Positions 43,257 to 55,353 are shown, counted from the stretch's first letter. The stretch is DNA of 64,000 nucleotides from Deroplatys truncata (GCA_030765065.1 CM060989.1:61952001-62016000); one strand, 5' to 3'. Notes: generated by a model from the sequence alone, not told the origin. A program made the numbers and translations.

Positions 43257-43900
43257 GGTACAACATTGGCTTGGAAAAACTTGTGTCAGGTCCCCAAAAA
43301 TGCTTGGAAAAACATGTTGATTATGCAGAAAAGTAACAGAAGGATTGTACAATATAAATAAAATTAATTCAACCATGATTGTGTGTAATGTTTTTTATAA
43401 AATAGGGAAACTTACTTATTGGACGACCCTCGTATATGTATATCATAATGTATTTTTATAACAGGCCGTAATAAAAGCATGTAATCAAAACGACCTTAAA
43501 TAAACCTGTAATAAAAAAGATTTAAACCGAAGGATCCTCCTAACTATTTGCTGATAACGATTTACATACATTCCAGATGTATTAACTATATTGTTCCAAC
43601 GGTTATGAAAATGTAAATTTGTCAATTATATTCGAATATACATATAATATGTTAAATAAGGAACTAGTTTGTAACACACAACCTATTCCATGACAGCAGC
43701 CAATGAGACGTGACTAGTGGTCCAGTGCACGTGACAGTTAAGAGATACGGACAGATTTATACGGAACAGGTTTAGTCATAAGTATTTGCCCTTCAAGTGA
43801 CATTGAGATTGTGATACATTAGAATTTCAGTCAGGGTTTTGGCATGATTGACGCCTGTTAAGATAATAGCAACATACGATATCTGTTTTAAACGACATAA
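43257..43900. other. No supported feature
   Basis: AT-rich DNA. A CCAAT sequence at 43691-43695 and a TCAGT near 43831 could belong to a promoter for the candidate exon downstream, but there is no TATA or start evidence. Confidence 0.3.
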
Positions 43901-44056
43901 CAAAACAGGCTGCTGGCTACATCAGACCTACGTTCCAAATGCTCACTTTTTGTTAAAAGTTATCAACATTGGACCCCAACAACCTTAGTTTGTGGCCTGG
44001 GGCAATCGACTGCTCTGGAAAACGAAGGTCTCGATAGCCTTATTGACGCGGCACCA

Positions 44057-44110
44057 ATGCGTCAGTCAAACACTGCACAAAAGAAACGATCATCTAAAAG
44101 GAAACACGAG
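44057..44110 (+). CDS. Candidate first coding exon, 18 codons
   Basis: ATG at 44057 opens MRQSNTAQKKRSSKRKHE, a basic nuclear-localisation-like peptide, and the frame runs without a stop into a consensus donor GAG|GTAAGC at 44108-44116. The frame is open upstream to about 43915. No downstream exon was identified within the window, the ATG context is poor (C at -3), and a chance donor is possible. Confidence 0.2.
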
Positions 44111-44466
44111 GTAAGCTATATTTAACCAACACTTGAAGTGCGCTGCTGATTCCAGTCCTCATTGTTAAGTGCTTCTGGACAAGGTTAGAACATAGTAAAC
44201 CAGACATCACTTATACAAGCACCGACATTTCAGTTTACCAGCCTTATGTTCGTCTAAGCTGGTTTACATAACTGGGATACGTTTTAGAAATATTAACAAG
44301 AAAAAATTAAATCGGTCTTTGTTGAAAATATTTTATACATTTAAGAGGAGACTAAATTGCGAAATTTGCAAAAAATTACATTTTTAGTTTTTTTGTGCAG
44401 TTTTATTAATTGTAATTTCCTCTCATTTGGTATTATTGTAGGATAATACTTATATTTGAAATGTAA
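44111..44466. other. No recognised feature
   Basis: AT-rich stretch between the candidate exon and RepA copy 15, with no credible frame or element ends. Confidence 0.4.
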
Positions 44467-45252
44467 TTTTACTTTCCCTACTACCTATAGTAAGCAGGAA
44501 ATGTACTGCATTGCACCCAAAAATTCCATAGCGAGATTCCACCGGAAATACATATTTTGAGGCCCCCTGAATCCAAAAATGGTCCGTGTGTGCTGTGAAC
44601 AGCATAATTCAAAAACAAAAAGTCGGATAAATACCAAACTTAGTATTTAGGTTCAATATCTTTCAAAGATGTGACACGAAGATTTTCAAGAAAATCTTCC
44701 CACCTCAGACTACCCTTTACATGGAACATTTTTAGAAAATTTTGATTTTCTCAAAAATGGCTCTAACGATTTTGATTAAAGTATCATACATTTAAGATAT
44801 TTTCATGACAAATAAAACTTATATCTTAAATTTTCTGGGAATCTCCCAAAAAGTCCTCTTCCTTCCGAATGGCTTTTGCATAACTGGTAAAGCGTAAGAG
44901 ATAGACATTTTTTTCTACACAAATAATGGAGAGCTCGTTAAAACACACAATTTATGTCATATACATTTTTTGTGGAGTGAACCATTTCCGAGGTATTCCT
45001 TGTTATTTGTTTGAACTTTCCAATACTTATACTTTTTCTCAAATGGGATTTTTTTTAATATTCTGGACTCCACATAGCAACCAGCTCTTAAAATATTTGA
45101 CTATCACTTAAAGCCTACCATATTCCCCTTGCATCTACAAGAAAATTAGCAATAAGATTAACATCTGGATTAACATGAAGTAGATGGAGAATAAGCGTTT
45201 GTAAAAACAGTTTGTACAAGAGTAGAGAAAGTCTGCGAGTGCAACACATCAA
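44467..45252 (-). mobile_element. RepA copy 15, nearly full
   Basis: Minus copy from TTTTACTTTCCCTACTACCT through the core to GAGTAGAGAAAGTCTGCGAG and GTGCAACACATCAA. The microsatellite has been reduced to TGTGTG. It runs head-to-tail into copy 16. Confidence 0.75.
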
Positions 45253-45254
45253 TT

Positions 45255-45492
45255 TTTATTTTTATGTCCTGGACATACAAAGAGAATGGAATGCTCCACA
45301 TAGCAACCAGCTCTTAAAATATTTGACTATCGCTTAAGGCCTACCATATTCCCCTTGTACCTATAAGAAAATAAGCAATAAGATAGTTTCTGCAAAGATT
45401 TATCTCGATTAAGATGAAGCAAATGGAGAATAAGCGTTTGTAAAAATAGTTTGTATAAGAGTAGAGAAAATCATGTGAGTGTAACACATCAG
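45255..45492 (-). mobile_element. RepA copy 16, 5' part in tandem with copy 15
   Basis: Starts in the middle of RepA (TTTTTATGTCCTGGACATAC) and ends in the same 5' terminus GAGTAGAGAAAATCATGTGA, then GTGTAACACATCAGG. This gives two successive 5' ends in the same orientation. Confidence 0.75.
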
Positions 45493-45562
45493 GTTTTTAA
45501 AATGGCATTGCATCTACCATTTTGTAGTGTAAATTCTGCACCAATTCACAGAGAGAAATCTA

Positions 45563-47165
45563 ATGCATTACATTCACATGACTTTCCCTACCCTCTATTG
45601 CTTATAATGGGTATGAAAATTATTCTTACGAAAGTTTATTTCCCTATCTGCTTCAGTTTAATCCAGATAAACATTTCCGGAAATAGCTGCATTACACATT
45701 TCATCATAGATACTAAGGAAATAGCGATAGTCAAATGTTTAAGAACTGGACGTTATACGCTGACCTTAAATTCCATACTGTTTCCATGACATTCCGATAA
45801 ACATATTAAATCGACAAGACCTTAAAAGAGTGTTTAAGTATTGGGCAATGCAAATCATTCATAATAGATATCTTGAAAATGGCTGATGGGAAAAAAGTTA
45901 TTTGAAATAAATTGTGTTTTAAAGAGATCAACAATTTTTGTTTTGTTCGTTTCCGTCTATCGCTTAACGTTTACCAGTTATACAAGATTATATAAATTGT
46001 TTTCCAAATGAAGAGGAATACACAACTACTCCCAGAAAAATAAGATATACATTTTATTTCTCATGTAAATATATTTAATATGTGGTAGTTTCAAGTACTT
46101 TGTTGCTTCACGTATGGAAAGTCGATTTGAAGTTGGAGTTGTATTGTAGTTCAACTGTTGGGGAGCCGAACACTTGAAGTAGTTGCAACCGCACGTATAG
46201 TAAAAAGTTTCCGGTAGCCTTCGTCCCAAGTTTTAAAAATATTAGCTTTGTAATTTGACTGTTTCTTTAAATATTATATATTTATGTTTGCCTCGGCTGC
46301 GTCAGTATTTATATTTTTTTTAGAGACATGAATGTCTTAGCAGGGAGTAGTGCGGCTAAGAATGTAGGCTTACACAGATTATAATTTGTACTTCACTACA
46401 TTTATTAATTCTTTAAACGATTAAAATAACACTTCACTGATATAGAGAGAGCTATGAGATTATTTATTAATTACTAGCATTTTTTTAACAGGTAAACTAT
46501 TTTTTTCTCACAATGGATACGTATTAAACTTCTCGAGAACGTGTCTCGCGTCCGGTTAGTAACGCTGTCTACAAGCAACTAACTTCTGAATTAGTAAATT
46601 TTGCTCCATTTTAGTTTCTGATTGGCTAATCCTAGTCCAATAGAATACCTTCACTTAACTAAAGCTTTTTCTGGTTGTTGATTGGCTATTTTATAAACTG
46701 TCACAAAAATTACATTATTGTTTCTAAGAATTACCAGTAGCATTTAAACTTTCTAATTATTACTGCCTCAAGGTTACCTCATTGTAAGCAACTTTTAACC
46801 TATTATTCTCACAGCTCCTACATTATTAAATTACATAATACATTCACATAACATTATTGAACATGTACATAATAATATAAACATTAATACAATGACTGTA
46901 ACATGCATTTTATATAGTATATTATTCACATGTTGCTTTAAGGCGGGCTGTTATTATATTTTATATTATATAATTTGACTGAAATCATTTAAGTGTTAAA
47001 AATACTGCCTCAAGTTTAATCAAAATCGTTAGGGGAATCTTTTAGAAAATAAAAATTTCGAGAACTTGTCCATGTGAAGGGTACTTGGGGTGGGGGATTT
47101 TCTTGAAAAGCTTCGTGTTACATCTTTGTATGATATTGAACTTTATACCAAATTCATATTATAGG
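45563..47165 (+). mobile_element. RepA copy 17, divergent subfamily, split by an LTR
   Basis: 45563-46091 and 47013-47165 are consecutive parts of one copy of the 11659/48065 subfamily. The break at TGTGGTAGTTT / AGTTTAATCAAAATCG carries AGTTT on both sides of the inserted LTR-C copy. Confidence 0.7.
46175..47012 (-). mobile_element. LTR copy 3 (family LTR-C), antisense, nested in RepA
   Basis: The plus strand reads TGAAGTAGTTGC ... AATACTGCCTCA. Leader sequence 46092-46174, including GGGGAGCCGAACACT, precedes it. AGTTT at 46087-46091 and 47013-47017 is a 5-bp direct repeat of the length LTR elements produce, though the left junction is leader and not a second LTR. The other LTR and internal part are therefore lost. 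Confidence 0.7.
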
Positions 47166-47712
47166 AGAACATTACTATACAAAAGTGGTACTATGTTAAG
47201 TATGGCAACTTCTGTTTGCTCAACCCATAGACTTTCTTTATTTGCAAATATATCCTAGTTTTTTTTCTCCATTCTTGCCTTTAACGGATTTTTACTGTGA
47301 ATTACATTTTCTGGCATAAATGAACCGTTTTCTCAGGAATTATTGAAGAGGGAAAAATTAAATTTTAGGATGGTAAAAGCCAGTTCTAAGTGCTATTGTG
47401 GATCTACTGTGGTATTAATAATATATTTGGCCATTTCTTTAAATAACTGCCGATAACGTTTAACAAAAATGACATAATTAAGGAAATAAATCCATCTTGT
47501 CATATAAAAGTAGATCAGTGAACTAAGAATGCACGAATCTACATTTCAGCCTGATATCCTAAAACACCACTGAAAACTAGTCATGAATTTAACAGATTTA
47601 ACACTGATGGGATAGGTCTTTCAATCTTTCCTTAAATTTCTTTTTATCCTCATTTGTGTTTGTACAGAATGAAAATTTGGACTTATTATCACTTAATAGA
47701 AACATAAATCAG

Positions 47713-47752
<40 letters not shown>

Positions 47753-48064
47753 CTCATTTTTATACTGGCGTATATCACCTTTTAATAATTACCTAAAATA
47801 CTGATTCCTTTAAATATAACTCCCTAAAATAGCTAAATATAATGAAAACGCATAGTTTCCTGATTTTTCTCTCATATCTATATCCTTGCATTTATAAAAG
47901 AAAAATTATATAATATATATATATATATTATTGTTACAATTATATATAGAATAGAATTAACGTGAACATTAGCAGATTAATTACATTTTTATAGAGATTT
48001 CAGATATTATTTCTGTCTTCTTTATAAACGTATAACCAAAAAGATTTTTATAATTATTAAATAT
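47166..48064. other. No gene; (TA)n at 47718-47750 and 47907-47929
   Basis: AT-rich sequence with two TA microsatellites. No frame or element end was recognised. Confidence 0.5.
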
Positions 48065-48755
48065 CTTATGTGTTACATTCTTATGACTTTCCCTATCCTT
48101 TATCGCTCATTGGCGGGTATACAAATTATACTTACTAAAGTTTATTTTCCTATCTACTTCATTTTAATCGATATAAAACTTTCGGAAATAGCTGACTTAA
48201 ACATTTCGTTATAGAAATAAAGGGAATACGATAGTCAAATGTTTAAGAACTGGCCTTAAAATTCGCTACTCTCCAGAAATAGTTGAAAATTGGCAGGACT
48301 TTAAAATAATTGCAAATTATTGAACAATTCGAACCATTAATAACGGATATCTCGAGAATGCCTGATGCCACAAAAAGTTATTTGAAATAAATTGTATATT
48401 TTAAAGAGATCTACATTTTTGTGTAACACGTTTACGTCAATCGCTTAACGTTTACTTGTTATACAAGATTATACAAAATTCTTTCCGAATAAAGAGGACT
48501 TCAGAGGTTATTCTCAGAAAATGCAAGGTATACATTTTATTTTCATGTAAATGTCTTTAATATATGATGGTTTAATCAAAATCGTTGGTGCCATTTTTAG
48601 AAAATAAGAAACTTCAAAAAATGTTCCATTATGGGGTAATTTTGAGATATGGGGATTTACTTGAAAATACTCGTGTGGCATTTTTGGAAGGTACTGAATA
48701 AATACCAAGTTTGGTGTAGATCCGACTTTTCGTTTTGAGTTATGCGTTCACAGAT
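48065..48755 (+). mobile_element. RepA copy 18, divergent subfamily
   Basis: Starts CTTATGTGTTACATTCTTAT, then GACTTTCCCTATCC. The core is complete to TTATGCGTTCACAGATATT, where it meets the 3' end of the inverted copy 19. Microsatellite and hairpin are absent. Confidence 0.7.
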
Positions 48756-48758
48756 ATT

Positions 48759-49602
48759 TTTTACTTTCTCTACTACGTATAGTAAGTTGGGGAAGTATTG
48801 TACTCCACCCAAAAATTCGATACCGAGATTTCACCGGAAATATTGTTTTGAGAACCCCTGAATCCAAAATAAGCATTTTTGTAAACATGTCCATGTGTGT
48901 GTGTCTGTGTGTCTGTCTGTGAACAGCATAACTCAGAAACGAACAGTCGGATAAACACCAAACTTGGTATTTAGGTTCAGTATCTTCCAGAGATGCGACA
49001 CGAAGGTTTTCAGGAAAATCCGCCCACCCCAGATTACCCTTTACATGGAACATTTTTCAAAACTTTTAATTTTCTCAAAAATGGCTCTAACGATATTGAT
49101 TAAAATATCATTTGTTTAAGATATTTTCATGACAAAATAAAATGTATATCTCGAATTTTCTGGGAATGTCCCCAAAAGTATTCTTCATTGTGAACGACTT
49201 TTGCATAACTGGTAAACCATAAGAGATAGACAAAATGTTACTAAACAAAAATTGCAGATCTCGTTAAAATACACAATTTATATCATATACTTTTTTTTAA
49301 GTGACCCATTTTCAAGATATTGCTTGTTATTCCCTTAAATTTTCCAATACATTTTTCTCAAATGGGAATTCGCTATTCATTTTTTTATGTCCTGGACATA
49401 CAAAGAGAATGGAATGCGCCACATAACAACCAGCTTTTAAAAGATTTGACTATCGCTTAAATTCTACCATATTCCCCTTGCACCTACAAGAAAATTAGCA
49501 ATAAGAAACATCTCGATTAACATGAAGCATGTGGAGAATAAGCGTTTGTAAAAATAGTTTGTACATGAGTAGAGAAAGTCATGCGAGTGTAACACATCAG
49601 AT
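48759..49602 (-). mobile_element. RepA copy 19, full length
   Basis: Minus copy: hairpin CTACTACGTATAGTAAGT at its start, a TGTG/TCTG microsatellite at 48891-48920, and a 5' end GAGTAGAGAAAGTCATGCGA, then GTGTAACACATCAGA. Confidence 0.8.
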
Positions 49603-49733
49603 TTTTTAAAAATGTTTTACTTTGTATTCAGGGAGCCTCAAAAAGTGTATTTACGGTGAAATCTGATATCGAATGTTTGGATGAATGCAATATCTTCTCT
49701 ACCTACTAGGTACGTGGTAAAGAAAGTAAAAAA
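49603..49733 (+). mobile_element. RepA copy 20, 3' end only
   Basis: Runs from ATTCAGGGAGCCTCAAAAAG to GGTAAAGAAAGTAAAAAA and joins the 5' end of copy 21 directly. Confidence 0.7.
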
Positions 49734-50647
49734 TCTGATGTGTTACACCCACCTGACTTTCTCTACTCATACAAACTATTTTTACAAAGGCTTATTCTTC
49801 ATCTACTTCATGTTAATCGAGATAAACATTTGCAGAACCTATTTTATTGCTAATTTTCTTGTATGTTTATATATTTCTTTATATATTTACAAGGGCAATA
49901 TAGAAATACGGTAGCCTTTAAGCACATACATATCTCTTAATAGCTGGTTGCTAGGTGCAGCACCATTCCCTTTGCCACAGATTAATACTCTTTGCATATC
50001 CAAGTCAAAAAGCTGAATAACGAATTCCCATTTGAGAAAAGTATTGAAAAATTTAAGGAAATAACAAGCAATATCTCGAAAATGGTTCACTTAACAAAAA
50101 AAATGTATATGATATAAATTGTGTATTTTAACGCGATCTACATTTTTTGTGTAGTAAAATTTTGTCTATCTCTTATGGTTTACCAGTTATGCAAAAGTCG
50201 TTCACAATGAAGAATACTTTTGGAGACATTCCCAGAAAATTCAAGATATACATTTTATTTGTCATGAAAATATCTTAAACAAATGATATTTTAATCAAAA
50301 TCGTTAGAGCCATTTTTGAGAAAATTAAAATTTTCGAAAAATCTTCCATGTAAAGGGTAATCTGGGGTGGGGGTATTTTCTTGAAAACCTTTGTGTCGCA
50401 TCTGTGGAAGATACTGAACCTAAATACCAAGTTTGGTGTTTATCCGACTGTTCGTTTCTGAGTTATGCTGTTCACAGACAGACACACAGACAGACAGACA
50501 GACAGACACACACACGGACATGTTTCCAGAAATGATTTTTTTGGATTCAGGGGATCTCAAAACATGTATTTCCGGTGAAATCTCGGTATCGAAATTTTTG
50601 GTAGAGTGCAATACTTCCTCTGCCAACTAGAAGTACTGAAAATAAAA
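49734..50647 (+). mobile_element. RepA copy 21, full length
   Basis: TCTGATGTGTTACACCCACC at the 5' end and a complete core. It has a long CAGA/CA microsatellite (50475-50517). Its 3' end has decayed (CTGCCAACTAGAAGTACTGA), so the hairpin is lost. It follows copy 20 head-to-tail without spacer. Confidence 0.8.
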
Positions 50648-50965
50648 CTGCTTTTAGAACAGAAGAGAATATGAGGTAATCTGTATTGCTTGTTCTCACA
50701 CTATAATTTAGTTAGGTTTCACGAGAAAAAAACAGATTATGTTGGAGCTGGCATGTAAGCAAGAGCAGATGTAAGGTTGTAAATGCACGCGTCAGACTGT
50801 GTGGGCGAACAGCAGGAACCAAACATCAATATTGAGAGAGGTGTTTTGCAATTTCCAAGAACCTGGTTTCTTAGCGACGCACACAGTGGGAAATGGTTTC
50901 TCTCTCTTTCCTGGCTGCTACAGGAACTGCTAGTGAACAGTGGGTTTCATTAAAGCTTTTGAGTA

Positions 50966-52246
50966 CGAGGGCGGATTGATAAGTCAGTGACTTTTTAAAG
51001 AAAATAACACTTTTTTCCCAAAAAATCAATTTTATTTCTTAACATAGTCTCCTTTCAATTCAATACGCGTTGTCTAACGTTTCTCCGATTTTTTAACCTT
51101 TCCAAAAAATATTATTTTCGAAGTCTGCAAAATATAAGGTTGTTTCTGACATGATGTGTTTAATGGGTGTGAATTTCTTCCCAGCGAGCCAATTTTTCAG
51201 GTTTGCGAAGAAGAAGTACTTGGAGCCAAATTTGGAGAATATGGTGGGTGAGCTAGCAGTTCGTAGCCCAATTCCACAAATTTTGCGTTGGCAATGGCTG
51301 ACTTGTGTGCGGGTGCATTATCCTGGTGAAACAGAACATTTTTCTTCACCATATGTGGTCATTTCTTTAACAATTCCTTGTGAAACTCATCCAGCATTGC
51401 GGCATAATATGAACCTGTAAGCGTTTTAGCCTTTTTCCAGGTAGTGGATGTCTATCACCCCTTCTGAATCCCAAAAGACAGCTGCCATAATTTTTTTCTG
51501 CCGACGGAACGGTTTTAGCTTTCTTTAGAGTAGGTTTGTCGAAGGCAATTTACTGCTTTGATCGTTGTTTGGTTTCACGTTGATAGTAATGGATCCAAGG
51601 TTCATCAACCGTGATATAACGCCGTAAAAAAACTCATTTGGCTTGCGCTGGAACAGGTTCTAACATCCCTGTGAAATGGTCACACGATTCCGCTTGTTCT
51701 CAACTGTGAGCAGTCGCGGCACCCATCTTGCTGACAGCTTTCTCATACCCAAAAATTCGTGCAGTATGTTATACATCCGTTCACTTGAGATGTTTACGGT
51801 CTTGGTTATCTCAGTGATTTTCACTCGGCGGTCTTTCAACAGAATATCGTGAACTTTGTTCACCATTTCTTTTGTTGTGACCTCAACCGGCCGTCCTGTG
51901 CGCAAGTCATCTCTTGTGCTCGAACGGCCACATCGAAATTCTGTGAACCATGCCATGTGATGGTGCAGAGTCCCAATAATACTTGTTCAGCTTTTCTTCC
52001 GTTTCCTTCACCGTCTTACCACACAAAAATTAGTGCTTTATCGGAATACGAAATTCACTTTTCCTCATTTTCTACGACGCAAGACATATCTGCTTATTTT
52101 AGACGCTCTCAACAATGTTCTAAGAAGCAAATGACACGAATTTCTGCAATTATACCCGGAATAGATGTAAGACTTGGGAGCAAACAAGAAACCTGTGGTT
52201 AGAACGCCATCTCTCGTCAAAGTCATGGACAATCAATCCGCCCTCG
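50966..52246 (-). mobile_element. Mariner transposon M3
   Basis: Ends CGAGGGCGGATTGATAAGTC (left) and, complemented, CGAGGGCGGATTGATTGTCC (right). TA outside at 50964-50965 and 52247-52248. At 1281 bp it is full length, and its subfamily differs from M1/M2. Confidence 0.9.
51000..52068 (-). pseudogene. Mariner transposase, heavily decayed, copy M3
   Basis: Begins MRKSEFRIPIKH at 52068, then a TAA at codon 13 (52030-52032), continues FLCGKTVKETEEKLNKYY and, after a shift, MAWFTEFRCGRSSTRDDLRTGRPVEVTT ... HNILHEFLGMRKLSARWVPRLL. The catalytic half survives only as scattered blocks in several frames (ITVDEPWIHYY, with Asp kept). The number of breaks makes it one of the older mariners here. Confidence 0.85.
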
Positions 52247-52389
52247 TATATTGGTTAAACTTGCAATATATTGTTGATCGGTAGGTAACATGAAATCTGA
52301 GTTTTCTGATTACCATGGGAAGCAGTATAATTCTGAATGTATAACAAGCAAAACAAATAGTAAAAAATTTGTGCATTAAAGCCAGAACA

Positions 52390-52580
52390 AAAGTAAATTG
52401 ACTATTACTGGACTTAAGAAGTTACAAACCGCCCTTGTTCCTCGTAAACTCACCAGAAAATGTTTACCTGCCCGTCAGTGACTCTTGGCTGTTGTTTATA
52501 TTTTTTGTGCTGACGTATGGTTTGAGTGTAAATATATTTAAGCCAACTGCTTAAGATTTCCTATGCCTGGTGATTATTAA
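52390..52580 (+). repeat. Dispersed repeat D, copy 2
   Basis: Counterpart of 38925-39130; both end near CCTATGCC. The region after it (52580-53130) holds no recognised feature. Confidence 0.6.
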
Positions 52581-53131
52581 CCAATTTATTTATTGCTTAA
52601 GTTTTACTAAAACCTCAGGAAAAACAGTTCTTACAGCTTTAAAAGCATTACTTGACAAAATATGTTGCGGAGAACAAGGAAATGTGTTGATTTTTCTATT
52701 GTTTTCTAACACTGAGATTATTTTGAATATATGAAAGCATGGCTGTTGTATTTAGAAACAGTTAACTCTGATAGCTCAAAGATCACATGTTTTGTTTTTG
52801 TGATAAAAAATTCGCTTAAATTTCCTTAACAAAACTATATATGCATACATATGGTGTTTGGACCATTATTACCACTATTAACGGCATTTTATGTAGACTA
52901 TACTGTCGTTTAAATTTAGACATGGAATGTGCCGCAGAACATCACCAGATTTCAAACACTTTAATTTTACCTACAAAGACACCTTTTTCTCAGGGAGTAC
53001 TCATCAGAGAAGGTTGGCATTTGGTACACTTCCTTTTTATATATAAATTTGCTCTGAGAAGCAGACTTTTAAAGTTCAGTACGTATTAAGCATTCGTAGA
53101 AGTAGAAAACCTATTGTAAAATATTAATTAA

Positions 53132-53352
53132 AAATCTTATGTGTTACACTCACATGACTTTCTCTACTCTTGTACAAACTATTTTTACAAACGCTTATTC
53201 TCTATATGGTTCATGTTGATCGAGATGTTAATCTTATTGCTAATTTTCTTGTAGGTGCAAGGGGAATATGGTAGGCTCTAAGGGATAGTCAAATATTTCA
53301 AGAGCTGGTTGCTATGTGGAGCATTCCATTCTCTTTGCATTACCAGGAAAAA
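53132..53352 (+). mobile_element. RepA copy 22, 5' part
   Basis: From TTATGTGTTACACTCACATG to CTCTTTGCATTACCAGG, then directly into the 5' end of copy 23. First of three head-to-tail units. Confidence 0.8.
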
Positions 53353-54057
53353 AATCTGATGTGTTACACTCACATGACTTTCTCTACTCTTTAACAATCT
53401 ATTTTTACAAACGCTTATTCTCCACATGCTTCATGTTAATCGAGATATCGAGATGTCAATCTTATTGGTAATTTTCTTGTAGATGCAAGGGGAATATGGT
53501 AGCTTTTAAACGATAGTCAAATATTTTATCGCTGGTTGCTATGTGGCGCATTCCATTCTCTTTGCATGTCCAGGACATAAAAAAATGAATAACGAATTTG
53601 AGAAAAAGTATAAGTATTGGAAAATTTAAGGAAATAACAAGCAATATCTCGAAAACGGTTCACTCAACAAAAGAAATGTATATGACATAAGTTGTGTATT
53701 TTAACGCGATCTACATTTTTTGTGTAGTAAAATTTTGTCTATCTCTTATGGTTTACCAGTTATGCAAAAGTCGTTCACAATGAAGAATACTTTTGGAGAC
53801 ATTCCCAGAAATTTTGAGATATACATTTCATTTCTCATGACATTATCTTAAACATATGATATTTTCATCAAAATCGTTAGAGCCATTTTTGAAAAAATTA
53901 AAATTTTCGAAAAATGTTCTATGTAAAGGGTAGTCTGGGGTGGGGGGATTTTCTTGAAAATCTTCGTGTCGCATCTCTGGAAGATACTGAACCTAAATAC
54001 CAAGTTTGGTGTTTATCCGACTATTAGTTTTTGAGTTATGCTGTTCACAGACACACA

Positions 54058-54100
<43 letters not shown>

Positions 54101-54240
54101 ACACACGGACATGTTTCCAAAAATGCTTTTTTGGATTCAGGAGGTCTCAAAACATGTATTTCCGGTGAAATCTCGGTATCGAATTTTTGGGTGGAATGCA
54201 ATACTTCCCCTACTTACTATACGTAGTAGAGAAAGTAAAA
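53353..54240 (+). mobile_element. RepA copy 23, full length
   Basis: Complete from TCTGATGTGTTACACTCACA to ACGTAGTAGAGAAAGTAAAA. It has the longest microsatellite of any copy, an uninterrupted CA run at about 54058-54094 followed by CAGACACACA. The hairpin TACTA-TACG-TAGTA is intact. Confidence 0.85.
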
Positions 54241-54855
54241 AAGAATAAAAATTCCCATTTGAGGAAAAGTATAGGTATTGCAAATTTTAAGGGAATAACA
54301 AGCAATAATTCGAAAATGGTTCACTCAACAAAACAACTGTATATAACATAATTTGTGTATTTTAACGCGATCTACATTTTTTGTGTAGTAAAATTGTGTC
54401 TACCGCTTATGGTTTACCAGTTTACCAAAAGTCGATCACAATGAAGAATACTTTTTGAGACATTCCCAGAAAATTCGAGATATACATTTTATTTGTCATG
54501 AAAGTATCTTAAATATATGATATTTTAATCAAACTCTTAGAGACCTTTCTCAGGAAATTAAAAATTTCAAAAATGTTCCATGTAAAGAGTAACCTGGGGT
54601 GGGGGATTTCCTTGAATACCTTCGTGTCGCATCTATGGAAGATACTGAACCTAAATATAAAGTTTGGTGTTTATCCGACTGTTCGTTTCTGAGTTATGCT
54701 GTTCACAGACACACACACATGTTTCCAAAAATGTTTTTTTTTTTTTATTCAGGGGGCCTCAAAACATGTATTTCCGGTGAAATCTCGGTATCGATATTTT
54801 GGGTGGAATGCAATACTTCCCCTACTTACTGTACGTAGTAGAGAAAGTAAAAATA
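54241..54855 (+). mobile_element. RepA copy 24, lacking the 5' third
   Basis: Follows copy 23 without a spacer and starts inside RepA at AAGAATAAAAATTCCCATTT. It ends with the hairpin (ACTGTACGTAGT variant) and GAGAAAGTAAAAA. The microsatellite has shrunk to six CA/GA units. Confidence 0.8.
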
Positions 54856-54971
54856 GTATACATGTTTTTAACCCAGTAAACATTATTTAAGACTAAATCA
54901 CTTGGTATATTTTAATTATTCTACTTAATAGAGTAAAAAGCATCTTTTAGAGTATGCATGACTTTTTTGAG

Positions 54972-55353
54972 GCGGCGCCGTGGCCGAGTGGTTAGACCGC
55001 TCGCCTTCCACCGAGGCGACCCGGGTTCAATCCCAGGGATTGCATGTGGGATTTGTGGTGGACGAAGCGGCGTCTGGGCGGGTTTTCTCCGGGTTCTCCG
55101 GTTTCCCCCGCCATTCATTCCACCAGCTGCTCCATCATCACCTTTCCTTTCATCCATTTCACCAACATTTCGTTTCATCTACTTCCTTCATCCCATACCA
55201 GGCATCGGGCTGATCACCCATCCTGGATGCTCTGTCTGATCCATGAGTGTCTGCTCCTCGACGGGCCTCTGACCCCAGGCACCCGCTTGTAAGTCCTGGG
55301 GAGTGTAAGTCCTACATAAGAGGAGGGTAAACAGATAATGAATGAATGAATGA
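54972..55353 (+). mobile_element. tRNA-derived SINE, family S4, with perfect target duplications
   Basis: Flanked by identical 14-mers ATGACTTTTTTGAG (54958-54971 and 55354-55367). The head has the A box TGGCCGAGTGGTTAGAC and B box GGGTTCAATCCC, like a Ser/Leu-type tRNA. The body is GC-rich, and the tail is (ATGA)n at 55334-55353. The perfect duplication marks it as one of the youngest insertions in the window. Overlapping frames on both strands are not genes. Confidence 0.93.

Noticed and set aside
51151-51420. Plus-strand frame with FFPASQFFRFAKKK
   Set aside because: It is antisense to the decayed mariner M3 transposase.
54980-55040. Functional tRNA gene
   Set aside because: A and B boxes are good but the ends do not pair into an acceptor stem, and the sequence continues into a SINE body with tail and target duplication. 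The same applies to the heads at 165, 39165, 39423 and 36661.
54921-55292. Overlapping frames rich in Pro, Gly and Arg
   Set aside because: They lie wholly in the GC-rich family S4 SINE, which has exact 14-bp target duplications.
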